Part shown: positions 46,170-58,444 of the stretch, piece after piece
Layout of the letters: each line of letters begins with the position of its first letter
How positions within the stretch are numbered: the first letter of the stretch is position 1
Assembly: GCA_027563935.2 (NCBI GenBank)
Contig: CM050454.1
Location: forward strand, 7,902,001 to 7,966,000
DNA: 64,000 bases
Source of the DNA: Costus lasius
Taxonomy: Eukaryota > Streptophyta > Magnoliopsida > Zingiberales > Costaceae
Direction of reading: 5' to 3'
Program-made: the position numbers and the translations under genes
Notes under the pieces: generated by a model
The model's database searches: none
The model's input: only the letters and a program-made list of their open reading frames with translations
Told to the model about the DNA's origin: nothing

Positions 46170-46350
46170 AAGAATAACAGAAGCACTAGAAGTTCAGCTC
46201 CGCCATGGGAGAAGACCTCATCAAACAAGACTTCTGCCGCCAAAGAAACCACTAGATCATCTTGAAATAGTTTGTGTCAAAGGAATCAGCAATGCAGAGA
46301 TCCATAATGATGCGCTTAAACTGTTGTCTACGCTTGTGGAGTTATGGTGA
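46170..46350 (+). pseudogene. F-box/LRR site B, last exon only
   Basis: PPKKPLDHLEIVCVKGISNA and EIHNDALKLLSTLVELW then stop (46348-46350). This is homologous to the FBD-like C-terminus of sites C and E (LKALDHLKIVSVKGIYDEEI). No exon 1 or 2 upstream. Confidence 0.65.
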
Positions 46351-46502
46351 TAACATAAACTTACACTTTCTTCAACAATATTCTACTTGTGCTCATTTTG
46401 TCACCTTCATTGATCTATTGCCTAATTTGTTACTTGGACAGCAATAACAAAAAGGTACATTTTTATCATTATGTAGTAGCCACTACACCAAGCGAAAAGT
46501 AA

Positions 46503-47520
46503 TGCAAAGTAAAAGCTACTCGAAAAGCTTCACAAATAGAGCTTTAGACAAACAAGGTAATTTCCTAAGTAAAGAGTGATGTCGTAACCTTCTCTATCTC
46601 AATAACTTTAATTGAAGATATAACAAGATTAAATATACTGAGCATAGGTTCAATGAAGAGCACTAAGAATCACCATACAAGGAAGATATATAGATGTTTG
46701 CCGAGTGATGAGAGGGTATAAATAATTGAACTTTTAGTTTTAAATTTAAATATCATATTAAGATTAAAAAATCGTTATCTATGAGCTAAATGCTCTATTT
46801 GACTTAAGCTAGTACATTGGATCATGCTAGGTGTCATGCCTTGTTTTAACATAATACAAAATTTTTTAACAGAACGAATTTTTAAAACAAATTATCAATT
46901 CATTTTACTAGGTTCAGCACGGCCGACAGGAACGCACCCACATGCACACTTCTTAGCCTACGTGAAGGTTCTAACATTCGTTCAGACCAGAAAGAAGATG
47001 AGAGAAGGTACCCAATTAAATCTGAAAATCAAATTGAAAACGGAAGGGAGAAATTACCTCAACCGAAAATCAAATCCAATCCTCGGATCCATTTTTTGTT
47101 TATGCGCATGTCAATTTTCTGGATCCACACCGGAATTTTGTTAATGCCCACGTCTGATCCGGCGTCTGTGTTCGCGTCAAAGGGAAGGAATTGGACATTT
47201 TCTTCTATCAAGCGTGGCTGCTGAGTTCCCTTCCCCGATGAACACTCACTCGTTCTTCCTTTCGTCTAACGAGCGTGAGTCACACCACTTGGGCTCACCG
47301 TCTGGATGAGGTCTTCGACTAGAGCTTGTTGAGACTGCACGAAAGGGAAGAGGTGACGAGGATGAGGAAAGGGGAGTAGCGAAAGGACCTCTGACGATCA
47401 TAGCATCCCGAACTACACCACCGGAACGCGTTGGACAAAGGGATGCCGCTTACCCTTGTCGGAGATTCCCACACTGAGTTTGAGACGTGAGGGAGACGAG
47501 GAAGGCACTAGGAAAGGGGG
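46503..47520. repeat. F-box 3' flank plus gypsy-like LTR start, unit II
   Basis: Near-copy of 42200-43140, including 'gatcatgctaggtgtcatgcc' and the GC-rich tail to 'gggggcgaa'. Confidence 0.65.
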
Positions 47521-47558
47521 CGAAATATTAACCAATATTAACCAATGCCTTTACACTG

Positions 47559-48390
47559 CTAGTATCTCCTTTCCACGGGCTTTGCTTTATGTCTTTTCTT
47601 ATTTCTTCTACTATATACCCTTTTACCTTTTGCATTAGCATGCTCTTCTATTTCTTCGTTGATGATCCTTTTGAATTGATCATCTTCATTAACTTCAACA
47701 AAGTTAATAGGCTCTACATCTGCAAAGTGACATATAAAGATACCATTTTCAACATATAAGACTTCTACGTCTGTTATGTGGGGATGTATTAAGCTCTCTC
47801 CCATCTCCCAAGATACTCTACTTGATGGTCCTCTGTCAGTAACCTCTGCTTGCGGCACTGTATCTAGCATAAAACCATCATCATTCTTAGTGTCTCTCTG
47901 TAGCCTCTGACTTGAACTCTCTCCAATCTCCCAAAATGTAGCTTGAGGCATAATTTCATATTCGTCAATGCTAGCCTTTTTATTTCCCTTTTCTTGTTCT
48001 TCGTCTTTGCTTTGCTCATGCTCATTATCCACATTTATCTTAACACAGACTCTTTCTCGTTCTTCATAGTCATCTGGGCATGGCTCCAAACATGTAACTA
48101 TGATTTCCTCTTGTACATCCATCTTTAGAGAGTCTTCAAACGTGGTAATATCATTGTAATTCTCATCATCAAAATCTACAAACCAGAATTTATCTCCATA
48201 CATGTCAATGTAGCAAGGATCTACTTTCAATGTAGAGCTCTTATATGCCATTAAAAGCTTATAATCTAGTTCTTCATCTTTCTTCTTTTGATCCTCATTG
48301 CTTTCTTCTTGTGATAGATAAACCTTTTCATTTCGAGCACGATTACATTCCCTAGCATAGTACCCAAAATTATGACAATTATAACATTTA
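47559..48390 (-). pseudogene. copia gag-like gene with acidic tail, copy 2
   Basis: Open from the zinc knuckle (CYNCHNFGYYARECNRARN, 48390-48330) to the stop at 47559, about 277 codons. It has the same protease-less junction (DPCYIDMYGDKFWFVDFDDE), acidic tail, a WEIGES phrase twice, and a basic end (RVYSRRNKKRHKAKPVERR) like a nuclear signal. The gag N-terminus is absent: to the right the sequence passes directly into the F-box upstream repeat. It is less damaged than copy 1, so the unusual architecture belongs to the family and is not decay of one copy. Confidence 0.6.
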
Positions 48391-48740
48391 GTAAAAATAT
48401 CTAATTAAAAAATTTAAATTATGAGAAATTTTTTTCTAAGAAAAATAATATGTAGTTTGACCTAGATCATGTTAATTTTAGTTGAGATAGTAGTGCGGAA
48501 ACAAATAAAATAATTAAAATTAATAATAAGAACACAACTACATTAGAGAAATATTTTTTTAAAAAAATAAAAATCATTATTATATATCGAAAATAATATA
48601 CAAACTAACTATTTAAAAAATAATAGCTTTTCTTACCATTCTTATACTCGTTTACCTTCACTTGTTACAATAAACAAATTTCATATTAATTTTAGTTATT
48701 TAAAAAAATTTCAAATTTTATAAACATTTAATAATTTTAG
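48391..48740. repeat. F-box upstream repeat
   Basis: Matches 56770-57120 ('gtaaaaatatctaattaaaa...' to 'ttagttatttta'), the region upstream of site E. Confidence 0.7.
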
Positions 48741-49373
48741 TTATTTTAGTTATACTCGGCGAGATTCAGATCTGGGAACAGAGCATCTTGTTTGGCGTCG
48801 GCGACGAGGCTCCGGCCGTGGACTCGTCGGCGTTCCCTCTCAGATCAACTCACCGGTGCCCTGAGGTAACGAGGAGACTATCTCCTCCGGCGCCGGCAGC
48901 CAGACGCGGGAGAGCGATCGGATTTTCCGATCGCCGGTTCCACGCAGTCACAGCTTCCATTGGGTAGAAATTCTCGTCAGCGGCGACTCCTCCGGCGACA
49001 ATACTCCGGCGGCGGCTTCTCCGTTCACGGGCGACCAGATCCCGACCTTCCGGCGGGGATTCGGTGACCGGACGGTGACGGACGGAGGAGGACGTGCCTC
49101 CCCTGTTCCGACCGAAGTCGCTCTGTTCGGACGCGAGCGGACGCGAACGGGAAGAGGAGGGAAGTTCCGTCGCGCGGGTTCGTATGCGCATCTCGCTTCG
49201 TCTCCGTCCGGACTTTCCGACGCGGCTTCTCGGAGGATCTCGGTGGGCTCGGCTCGTGGAGTGGTGGCACGCTACAAGGGTAAACCCTCCCCGGATCTAT
49301 CGTGTATAGTGGTAGTAGGACGGGTTTCTCGTGTGTAGTGGATAGAGACTTTACCGCCGTCCGGACTATCTAT
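48741..49373. other. GC-rich block replacing the 5' half of F-box site C
   Basis: Rich in 'ccggcg' words, with overlapping long frames on both strands and no recognisable domain. It sits exactly where the promoter, F-box exon and first LRRs should be. The right junction shares 'ccgtc-gactatctatcatagatg' with site E (59131-59155). Source unknown; an LTR or leader of a retroelement is possible. Confidence 0.45.
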
Positions 49374-50193
49374 CATAGATGTTGATTATTGGTGCTACAA
49401 AGATCCCTATCAGTTTAAAATTACTTGTCCTAGGCTTGAACACTTGAATTTATCAGCTAGCTGGGTGCATCTAAAGCGATTTCAAGGAAAAATACCTTCT
49501 CTACAAGAAGCCTCCATGGATTTGTCTTACATTAGGCCGAAGAGCACTAAGCAATTTCCGCAGATATTTATGAGCTTGCGCAGTGTGACAAAGTTGACGC
49601 TTCGCCTTAAGCCAGGCATCGAGGTGAAGGTAATCTATATACACATGCTCTTCTTCTTCTTCTCCTTCTCTATTACTATATTTTTGTTAGATGAATGAAT
49701 GAATGAATTACATGTAATTCTTGAATGTTTCAGGCCAATCCTTGGTGCCTCCTCAAACACATGACACGCTTTCCTATCTTCCACAAATTGAAGCAGTTAA
49801 AGTTCAGTGCGGACATTGGAGAAGATTACATCAAACAAGTCCTCCTTTGTTTTCTCATGCATTCCCCAAATCTATCATCGCTTGATATAATTCATGAGCC
49901 AGAGGTTTGTGATCATCATATACACTTAAAATATATAGAATTTCTAATCTAATTTAGAATATTTTTTTTTCTAATTTGTTTTGTTTTTCTTTTGACTTGA
50001 CATAAAGGGTTATTCGCGATTCAGTTCAAACACCTGGGAGCAGCAATTCAGAATTCCAGCGTCATTGAAAGCGTTAGATCATCTGAAAATAGTTTCGGTC
50101 AAAGGAATCTACGATGAGGAAATCCAAAGTGATGTACTCAAAATGCTATCTAAGCATGTGAATGAATGGGAGAGAGTACTGGTGATCATATGA
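49374..50193 (+). pseudogene. F-box/LRR site C, 3' half
   Basis: Partial exon 1 (to 49629), exon 2 49734-49904 (57 codons), exon 3 50008-50193 (stop 50191-50193), with GT-AG introns in phase 0. It reads WCYKDPYQFKITCPRLEHLN, SLRSVTKLTLRLKPGIEVK, then ANPWCLLKHMTRFPIFHKLK and KHVNEWERVLVII. LRR/FBD part intact in frame; F-box missing. Best template for the family's 3' exons in this window. Confidence 0.8.
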
Positions 50194-50675
50194 ACTAGTT
50201 TGTATAAGGCATATACGATGATACATTTATGTTTTACTGATTACTGGTGAGTAATTACTCTTGTATTGTCTTGAACTCGTTGAAAATTATCTCAAGCAAG
50301 TGTAGGTTCAATTATAAGATCATCGAACCAGTTTGGAAACTCAGACACTTAACATGCATTTAACGTTTAGGCCAACTCAAAAGAAGATGAGCTCAGACAC
50401 TTTAGAAGAGACAACTCTTTTTTCTACAAAGATGAGCCATGTTCACGTCATAATTAAGTTTAGCAAAAACTAATAAGGCCAACTCAAAGTTAGGTGAGTT
50501 AATTAAGTTTAACCATGTTCACGTCATAATTCAACTATAAGTAGATTTATACTTGAGTGAATCGGTTTATGACTCAAAATTAATCTATTCCTTTACCTAT
50601 CATAAATTTATCGAGTTATAATTTTACCATAATTTAGCTAATCAAAATGAACAAAAATAGGGATATCAAGATAGC
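50194..50675. other. 3' flank of F-box site C
   Basis: AT-rich; 'ttcacgtcataattaagttta' type words repeat at about 50440 and 50510. No gene seen. Confidence 0.5.
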
Positions 50676-51600
50676 CCATGCCAAAAATTATATTTAATTA
50701 TCAAAGATGCGATAGATGCGGAACAGCAGATGCAGATGATCAAATTAAGGAGATTAACAGATCAGATATAATCACGCATGCACATCTCAATTAAGATGCG
50801 AATCTAATTATGATTACCAAAGCAATTTTGACAGTAATTAAGATGCGAATCTCTTAAAATAAGATTGATGTAATCAATATAAAATTGGAGATTTCCAAAA
50901 CTAGATGTTCCTAATATGCAGATTTGAGATTTGAAATGATACGCGAACTTCTAATAAAATCAGAAATAATATAATAATTAACAGATGCAAATCTAATTAC
51001 TTGATTAAGATAATTATTAAGATTAAAAATAATTAAAACAGATCTATGAATATAAGATCTCAAATTATGAGATTTTGAGAAGATACCAAATCAGATCAGA
51101 AGGATTAATATAGCTAGTCAGAATTAATTAATTTAGAACAGTAATTAATTGATACAGATAAATAAATAGGAGTGTAATTAATTTGACTGATTTTTTGCCT
51201 CAAAGATTCAATCAGGATTCCACTACTATCAACGCTTTGGTGTAACAGTTGTCACAAAGATACTTCTAGCTGACAACATAAAACGGGAAAGAGAACATGA
51301 GAGAGAAGAGAAGCTTGTCAATGTGTATTCCAACTTCTGCATGCCTCTCCTTCTATAGGAGAAGCATGCAACGGCTAGGAAGCCAAGTTAAGCAAATATA
51401 ATTTAGACGTATCTTATTTGGATGTATTTAATAATAGCATTAATTAAGTAATATATATTAAATAATAAAATGATTAAGATGTCTTTCTTAGGCTATTCTT
51501 ACTTAGGGTATTATTAATATTAAATAATTATGGGCAAAATTGAAGAGTTATAATTAATTACCCAATTAAAATAATAGATGAATTTTGGGTTTTTTTCTAT
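50676..51600. repeat. dispersed AT-rich repeat, second copy
   Basis: Shares 'tgccaaaaattatatttaa...', 'gagagaagagaagcttgtcaa' and the 'atgggcaaaat' end with 44918-46140, with rearrangement in the middle. Confidence 0.5.
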
Positions 51601-51649
51601 TAAAATACTAACATAAGCACTAGAAGTTCAGCTCGGCCATGGGAGAAGA

Positions 51650-51740
51650 CCTCATCAAACAAGACTTCTGCCGCCGAAGAAACCATTAGATCATCTTGAA
51701 ATAGTTTGTGTCAAAGGAATCAGCAATGCAGAGATCCATA
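51650..51740 (+). pseudogene. F-box/LRR site D, broken last exon
   Basis: PKKPLDHLEIVCVKGISNAE as in site B, but the exon breaks at 'cataatggtgataac', where site B continues for another 20 codons. Confidence 0.6.
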
Positions 51741-51919
51741 ATGGTGATAACAAAAACTTATGGTGATAACATAAACTTACACTTTCTTGAACAATATTCT
51801 ACTTGTGCTCATTTTGTCACCTTCATTGATCTATTGCCTAATTTGTTACTTGGACTTGCAATAACAAAAAAGCTACATTTTTATCATTATGTAGCAGCCA
51901 CTACACCAAGCGGAAAGTA

Positions 51920-52249
51920 ATGCAAAGTAAAAGCTACTCGAAAAGCTTCACAAATAGAGCTTTAGACAAACAAGGTAATTTCCTAAGTAAAGAGTGATTT
52001 TGTAACCTTCTCTATCTCAATAACTTTAATTCAAGATATAGCAAGCTTAAATATACTGAGCATAGGTTCAATGAAGAGCACTAAGAATCACCATACAAGG
52101 AAGATATATGGATGTTTGCCCAGTGATGAGAGGGTATAAATAATTGAACTTTTAGTTTTAAATTTAAATATCATATTAAGATTATAAAATCGTTATCTAT
52201 GAGCTAAACGCTCTATTTGACTTAAGCTAGTACATTGGATCATGCTAGA
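51920..52249. repeat. F-box 3' flank, unit III
   Basis: 'gcaaagtaaaagctactcga' to 'gatcatgctaga', as at 42204 and 46503, ending exactly where the LTR at 52250 begins. Confidence 0.65.
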
Positions 52250-53713
52250 TGTCATGCCCAGAATTAAGCTAATAAAAATTTTAATAATTTACAAGCGAGT
52301 CGATGCTTCACCCGCACTCAAGCACGCCCACGCAGGGGCTAAGCGGCAAAACCGCGAATCTGCACGCAATCGGCAGGAGCACGTCCCCGACACACTCCTC
52401 AGCCTATCCAATGCGGTCATCTGGCTGCTCGCCTCGATAAGTCGTCGACCGCCATGCACCCACTAAGGACCGTTGCACGATCCAGCTACACAGTCCGCCT
52501 GAGTACATAACCCAAGACTCGACGCCGGCGCAGCGCGCGTACGAGTCCGGTACGCCGGGAAAAAAATAAAACTGCACGTAGGCGGTAGTGCACACACACG
52601 CAAGTGACAACGTCACATAGGACACCGTGCACGCACCTTATCTCCGACCAGACCGCACGCAAGCAGTCGAACACATCACTCGCCCAAAAGGGATGTCTCG
52701 CAGACGTCTGGCACAAACAAACCGCAAAGCACTGGGCAACATGACACAAGACCGGCACACTTGACTGGAGCGCAGAGAGGGGCAAGGAGTCGCCGACCGA
52801 GAAGGACAACTCGGCCGGGAGCGCAAAGCACAGAGGAGCCAGAGAGAGGAAGATGCTGGCCGAGGACAACTGATCGGCCGGGAACAAGAACCGCGTCCAG
52901 AACCTGTTAGAGACGTGTGCACGGAAACCGAGGCATATGCCCGCCAATCGAAGCACATGCACGCAAACCAACGCAACAAACCAGCGGCCGGAGGCTCATC
53001 GGAAACTGCCCGAGGCTCGCCGGAACACCGTCTGGCCGAGTCCAGCCTCGCTGGAGCCAAAAGCAGTGCCGACGAACTCGCAGGAGTCGCCGAACGCCAG
53101 CCAAAACGGGTAACCGCATCCCCCACTTCAACGGACGGCGCCGGGAAGGGCAGGCGAAGCCCCCAAGCACGCCGGTCGTCCACGTTCTCACCGGAAAATG
53201 GGAAGAAAGCGGAGGACACTGCAGAGGGGAGGAAGAAGAGTCAGCGCAAGCTCGTCGACGGAAACCTACCCGCCGGACGAAGCCGGCACGGGAGGTGGAA
53301 GAGGCTTACCTCGGCGGACGCGAAGAAGGAGGAGGATGAGGGAAAAGGGGAACGCCGCCCCTTGCTCAGCTACTTCCCGTACCGCCGCACCCGACCCACT
53401 GGGAAGAACGTCAGAGACCGTCACCACCACCAGAACCCTCGCCGGAACCCCTCTCGACGGAGAGGAGGAGGAAATCGGGGAGGAGATGGAAGAGGAGCCG
53501 CCGCCGCTCTCTTCTCATCGCACGTCCGCCCGCCATCGCACGCGAAGCTAGGGCTACTATAGCCCTAGCTGATTTTCCTCAAACGGGTTGCCGACCCATT
53601 AATTCCACCCGACCCACGCCCGCAAGCCCGTTAACCCATTTCACTAAACCTTGCGGGCTTGGGCAACGAACTGGGCCTGGGCCTGGGCTTGGGCCTAGTG
53701 CTTGGGCCTCACA
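52250..53713 (-). repeat. 3' LTR of a Ty3/gypsy element (1464 bp)
   Basis: Minus strand: TGTGAGGCCCAAGCAC ... CTGGGCATGACA, TG...CA bounded, GC-rich, with a polypurine tract directly before it. The long frames on both strands (52486-53562) look like composition effects. Its ends resemble those of the LTRs at 5818 and 8727. Confidence 0.7.
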
Positions 53714-53727
53714 TTCTCCCCCACCTA
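53714..53727 (-). promoter_or_regulatory. polypurine tract of the gypsy element
   Basis: Minus strand AGGTGGGGGAGAAT directly before the LTR. Confidence 0.7.
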
Positions 53728-53759
53728 AGGTGGTCGCCGTCCTCGGCGACTTGAGGTAG

Positions 53760-55790
53760 CTCCTCAGCTAAAACCTCATATACCAAACTTCGAAGCCTCA
53801 TACCAGATGACTTCTCTCTCAGGTATTCTATCCCCAATGAATGAGAAGCACACATTTGTTTACTCATTCAACTATGATCCAAGAGTCGATAACCTCAAAT
53901 CTCGACAACTCTTAGATCGAATCTCATCCAAACCATCGGAAGAGTATAATTTGGAAGCTTGGTGCCAGGTTGCTTCCACCATAGGGGATCCATCCCATTG
54001 GATGAGAAACTCCATACATCGATCAGTTTACATTACCCAACACCTAGTGATATAAAATATCACATATCCCTCGGTCGAACTTCGTTCGCACCATTCGTGG
54101 GGTTTGGTAAAACAATGATCGAGATGGATTGTCCAGATCTAAATGAAACTTCCTCAAGCTCACATAGAATGTCGAGTACATCTACATTCTCTATTGGAGT
54201 TTCAAACAGTATGTTACTAAGTCTACTCGACTCAGTATCTCACACGGAGCGTCGTATCTTCGAATAAGACCCGGGTGAGCCTCCCTCACCGAGATCTTCC
54301 TACAGATCTGCGAGGTAATTCGGAGAAGAACTAAGTCACCCACGACTAATTCTTCATTCCAACGATGACGGTATGCATACCTTTGCATCCTTTGTACTGC
54401 CAACTCCTAGCTACCTCTAGCCTCTCAGAGTGAATGGATTCGTTCCTGAGTTTCACGTTGAGTCGTAGGGCACTTCCACGCGGAATCCCCTTGCATCATG
54501 TCAATGGGAGTTAGGGGCTGACTCCCTAACACTAGCTCGAAACTCAAATGAGGTGGAACCTTTAGATGTTGACCTTTGTAAGTCGTAGGCATTCCATGCC
54601 ACATTGATCCACTTCATCCAGTCACCCTGACTGGCGATCACTAAATGATAAAAGAGATCTTCCACAAGAGCATTCACCCACTCAGTTTGCTCATCCGCCT
54701 GAGGATGATTTGACTATAGAGAAATTTATCTTGGACAAATACTTATTGAACGACGCAGTTCAAAAGTGTCCAGTAACAATAGCATCCCTATCGCTCACGA
54801 TATCCACTGGGATGTCAGCATGTTTTACCACACTTTGGAAGAATAAGCATATAGCAACCTTTGCTATACACTGCTCAAATGCTGGGATAAAGACTCCACC
54901 CATTGAGGATCTATCCACAACTACCAGCACTGCGCTCTCCTTGTCAAACTTAGGGAACCCACCAATAACGTCCTTGGACACCCTCGTCCAGGACGTCTCG
55001 GGAACAGACAGTGGTTGTAACAACCCTGCCCCTAGTCTCTAATCGATCTTACCTTCCTAGCAAATTTGGTAAGTGTGGACATACATCCCCATGTTTGTGC
55101 ACGTATTGGGCTAATAGCACAGTCGTGCTGACAGGATAACTATCCCTTTTGTCCTAGATGTCTTGCCCAAAGTCTATCATGGAGCTCCCTTAGTAGCTCC
55201 TGGCGTAGTCCGCCTATCGATGGGACTAGTGGTCAATCGCCTCTAGCCATAACAATGTCATCTGGACCCAGATAGTAGTGTCGGATCATGTCCGACATAA
55301 TCTGCTGAACTTAGCTTTTAATCCTCCCTATCAAAAGCCAAAGCAGCTTTTATTCTGCCTAGTAGATCCCTTTCCACTTTGGACAGGGTACAACACATAA
55401 GAGCATTAAGTCTACTGAGCTCGTCTGGGACCACGTTGGTTTTTACCCGATTTATGTTCTCTTTAGAACTGGAATTCACCCAAGAATTCCGACCAACGTG
55501 CCTATTTTGCCGACAACTTCTTTATATGGTGTAATGTTGTCGGTCTTCAGTGCCTCGATAAGGTACTCCACGTCCGGAGAGAGTGGACTCCCACCACCTT
55601 TTCTCTCTCATGGCCAAATACCGTTGCTCAGCCCTGTTAGCTTTTAACTCTTCAAAGCTAAAGAATGCCTATCCTATAAATGTATGCCACCGATAGCTTG
55701 GTCCAAGACATCGGTGTGAAACTCGAAAGACATAGTGAAGTCGGGTAAGTTCAGGATCGGTTCTGTGATGCCCACGTGGTCCCAGGGACC
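53760..55790 (-). pseudogene. Ty3/gypsy pol fragment (RNase H and integrase)
   Basis: From right to left on the minus strand: RNase H start EPILNLPDFTMSFEFHTDVL, DQAIGGIHL (near 55760-55670); integrase core with PLSVPETSWTRVSKDVIGGF, SAVLVVVDRSS and DIVSDRDAIVTGHF (55020-54760); integrase end with RMQRYAYRHRWNEELVVGDL (54390-54330). Many stops and frame changes; RT, gag and 5' LTR absent. Truncated at the right near 55790. Confidence 0.75.
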
Positions 55791-56560
55791 ACATTGTAAA
55801 TTGTGAAAGCTAGTGGACTTAGTCCATGGTATTTTTTTTTATTTCCATCATTAAATATATTTAATACATTAATATTTCTTTTTATTTACAATTTCTTTTT
55901 ATTTACAAATTAGTCATTCAATGCCCTTTTTAGTTCTAAATAATATAATTAAGTTATAAAATTTATATATTTTAAATTATAGAATATATATTGATATGAT
56001 ATAAAATTAAGAATATATTTATTAATATATAGTTATAATTAATTTTTATAAATTACAAAGATTATTATATTTATAGAATTTATTATACTATTTGTTTGAT
56101 CTATTCTAAATAATTAATATATATTTAATTAATAAAAAAATTAATTAATAAATTTGTATGAGACACAAAAAAAATAAATTTGTCTTCTTCTTGATTAACT
56201 TCAATTCCTAGAAAATAATATAGTAAATCAAGATCACTCATTTCAAATGTCTTCATCATATCTTCTTTAAACTCCTTTTATCATTTTCTCATCATCACTT
56301 GTGCAAATTAAATCATCCATATAAATAGAAATGATAAGAATATTATTACCTTAGGTTTTGATATAGAGTGTTGGTTCATTTTTGCTCCTTTTAAATCCAT
56401 GAGTGCTAAAATAATTGTCAATTTTATAGTGTAATGCTTGAGGTGCTTGTTTTAAGTCATATAAAAGCTTCTTTAATCTTTAGACTTTATCTTGTAAGTC
56501 AATTTTTTTGTGGACATTAATAAGAAGCTACAAATTTATCGCTTCGGATAAAAGCCCGAA
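55791..56560. other. AT-rich repeat and copia relic
   Basis: 55926-56155 repeats 25931-26160. 56165-56520 on the minus strand is a decayed copia RT stretch similar to 39960-40260 ('tcattttctcatcatcacttgtgcaaattaaatcatcc'). No gene. Confidence 0.55.
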
Positions 56561-57278
56561 ATGGCTACTGTAGTAGCCACTAAGAATCACCATACAAGGG
56601 TCTATAGTTGGACATTTGCCATGTGATGAGAGGTTAGAAATAATTGAATAGTTTTAAATTTGAATACCATATGAAGGCTAGAAACCATTATTTACGAGCT
56701 AAATGCTCTATTTGACTTGAGCTAGTACATTAGATAATGCTAGGATAGGTAAGAAATATATAATTTTTAGTAAAAATATCTAATTAAAAAATTTAAATTA
56801 TGAGAATTTTTTTTCTAAAAAAAATAATATGTAGTTTGACCTAGATCATGTTAATTCTAGTTGAGATTGTAGTGCGGAAACAAATAAAATAAAATTAAAA
56901 TTAATAATAAGAACACAACTATATTAGAGAAATATTTTTTTTAAAAAAAATAAAAAGCATTATTATATATCAAAATAATATACAAACTAACTATTTAAAA
57001 AATAATAGCTTTTCTTACCATCCTTATACACAGTTTACCTTCACTTGTTACAATAAACAAATTTCATATTAATTTTAGTTATAAAAATTTCAAATTTTAT
57101 AAACATTTAATAATTTAATTATTTTATATGTAATTAAGTGATAAAGAAGTCGCTACTTTATGAAATTTCATATTACTATAGAATGTTTTATTTAGGAAAG
57201 AAAATAACTGATTAAACTAAATTAGTGGCCAAATTATTCGTTTTAACCGAGTCTTTTGGCAGCGAGACGGGAGATTAT
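56561..57278. repeat. F-box flank and upstream repeat
   Basis: 56580-56750 is a degenerate F-box 3' flank ('ctaagaatcaccatacaagg', 'gagctaaatgctctatttga') that reaches 'gctagg' with no LTR, an apparent empty site. 56770-57278 is the F-box upstream repeat shared with 48391 and 40660-40880. Confidence 0.6.
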
Positions 57279-58387
57279 GGGCCAGTTTGGAGTTGTGGGT
57301 GCTTATAGCTTATGCTGGTTTGACCAGAGCTGGCTGGATAAGCTGAAGACTATTTGGATGAATTACTGGTTGGATAAGTAGTTTATAAATACTGTGCTAT
57401 TTTATTAAGCAAAAAATTCACTATAATTCAACAATACAATACATGCAAACTACAATTCAACAATACAAAACATGTATTAGTTTTGTTTGCCATGTTGGTG
57501 CTCTATTATGAAATTGATTTATACATTGAATATGAATTACCAAACGTATCATATTAACACTAACACATTTGATCATTAGTTCTGAGAACAAAAAATTCAC
57601 TTTTTTGCATCTTTCATATGAAGTTTGTAGATACTCTACAGAGCAAACGTATCATATTAATACTAACAAGTCGGCTCTCTACACAACCACTGACAGGAGT
57701 GAGATTGGGACACCCTTCTGACGCCATTATTGCCAGGAAGGTCTTCCCTTCTTCTCAATTTATCATTCTCTATAGAAATCCTTCCAAAGGGAGGAGCTCG
57801 GTGCATGGTTTAGAATTTGGAGTATAGTTAATTTGACAACACAGAATTTGGTGAATGATAATATTTTCAGTTCTACAAGGGTTACAATTTGGTGTGGATG
57901 GACGAACAGTTTGTTCAATGTTGTGACATAAAGATAAAGAGAAATTTGATACTGAAAGTTCATAAGGAAAGGAAAGCCTTTTGCCCAAATGCTAACAAGA
58001 TGATCAATGTTCAAACCAAAACCCACCCTTAGATGGAGAGAGACATACCTGGATCTCGGTGTGCAAAGGTGTGCTGGAAACTGCAGAAGAGGTGCTGGAA
58101 ACGACGGAAGTGGTGGAAGAGAGTGGCGGAAGCATGGCGCTGGAGATCGGAGGAGGCGAAAGAGGCGGGCTCGAGGCTGTGTGAAGGCGGAAGAAGCGAA
58201 AGGCGCAAGGGTTTTTTTTCCTTCACGAATGCTTCAACGGGTGGCATAAGCGCCCTTCACCCAGCTGGCTGCGCACAGTGAAAATTCTCAGGTGCGGCCT
58301 GAGAAGCAGGGAGCCAAACACACAAGATTGTTGAAAATAGCAGGCGCGGCCCGCAGAAACTGCTGGCCTGCAGCTCCAAACGGGCCC
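57279..58387. mobile_element. 1.1-kb TIR element inserted upstream of F-box site E
   Basis: Ends GGGCCAGTTTGGAG and (reverse complement) GGGCCCGTTTGGAGCTGC. Site A (40889-40902, 'gagattatatatac') preserves the unoccupied target; the insertion duplicates TAT (57276-57278 and 58388-58390). The 3-bp duplication and GGGCC ends fit PIF/Harbinger-like elements. The interior (57618-58249) has short frames on both strands without recognisable domains. Confidence 0.75.
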
Positions 58388-58444
58388 TATATATACTTAG
58401 CAATATTGCTGATCGTCCAAGAGGCCGCCACAACTCTTGCTACG

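Noticed and set aside
52486..53562. GC-rich genes on either strand
   Set aside because: Open frames overlap in all directions inside a TG...CA bounded LTR with an adjoining polypurine tract; composition explains them.
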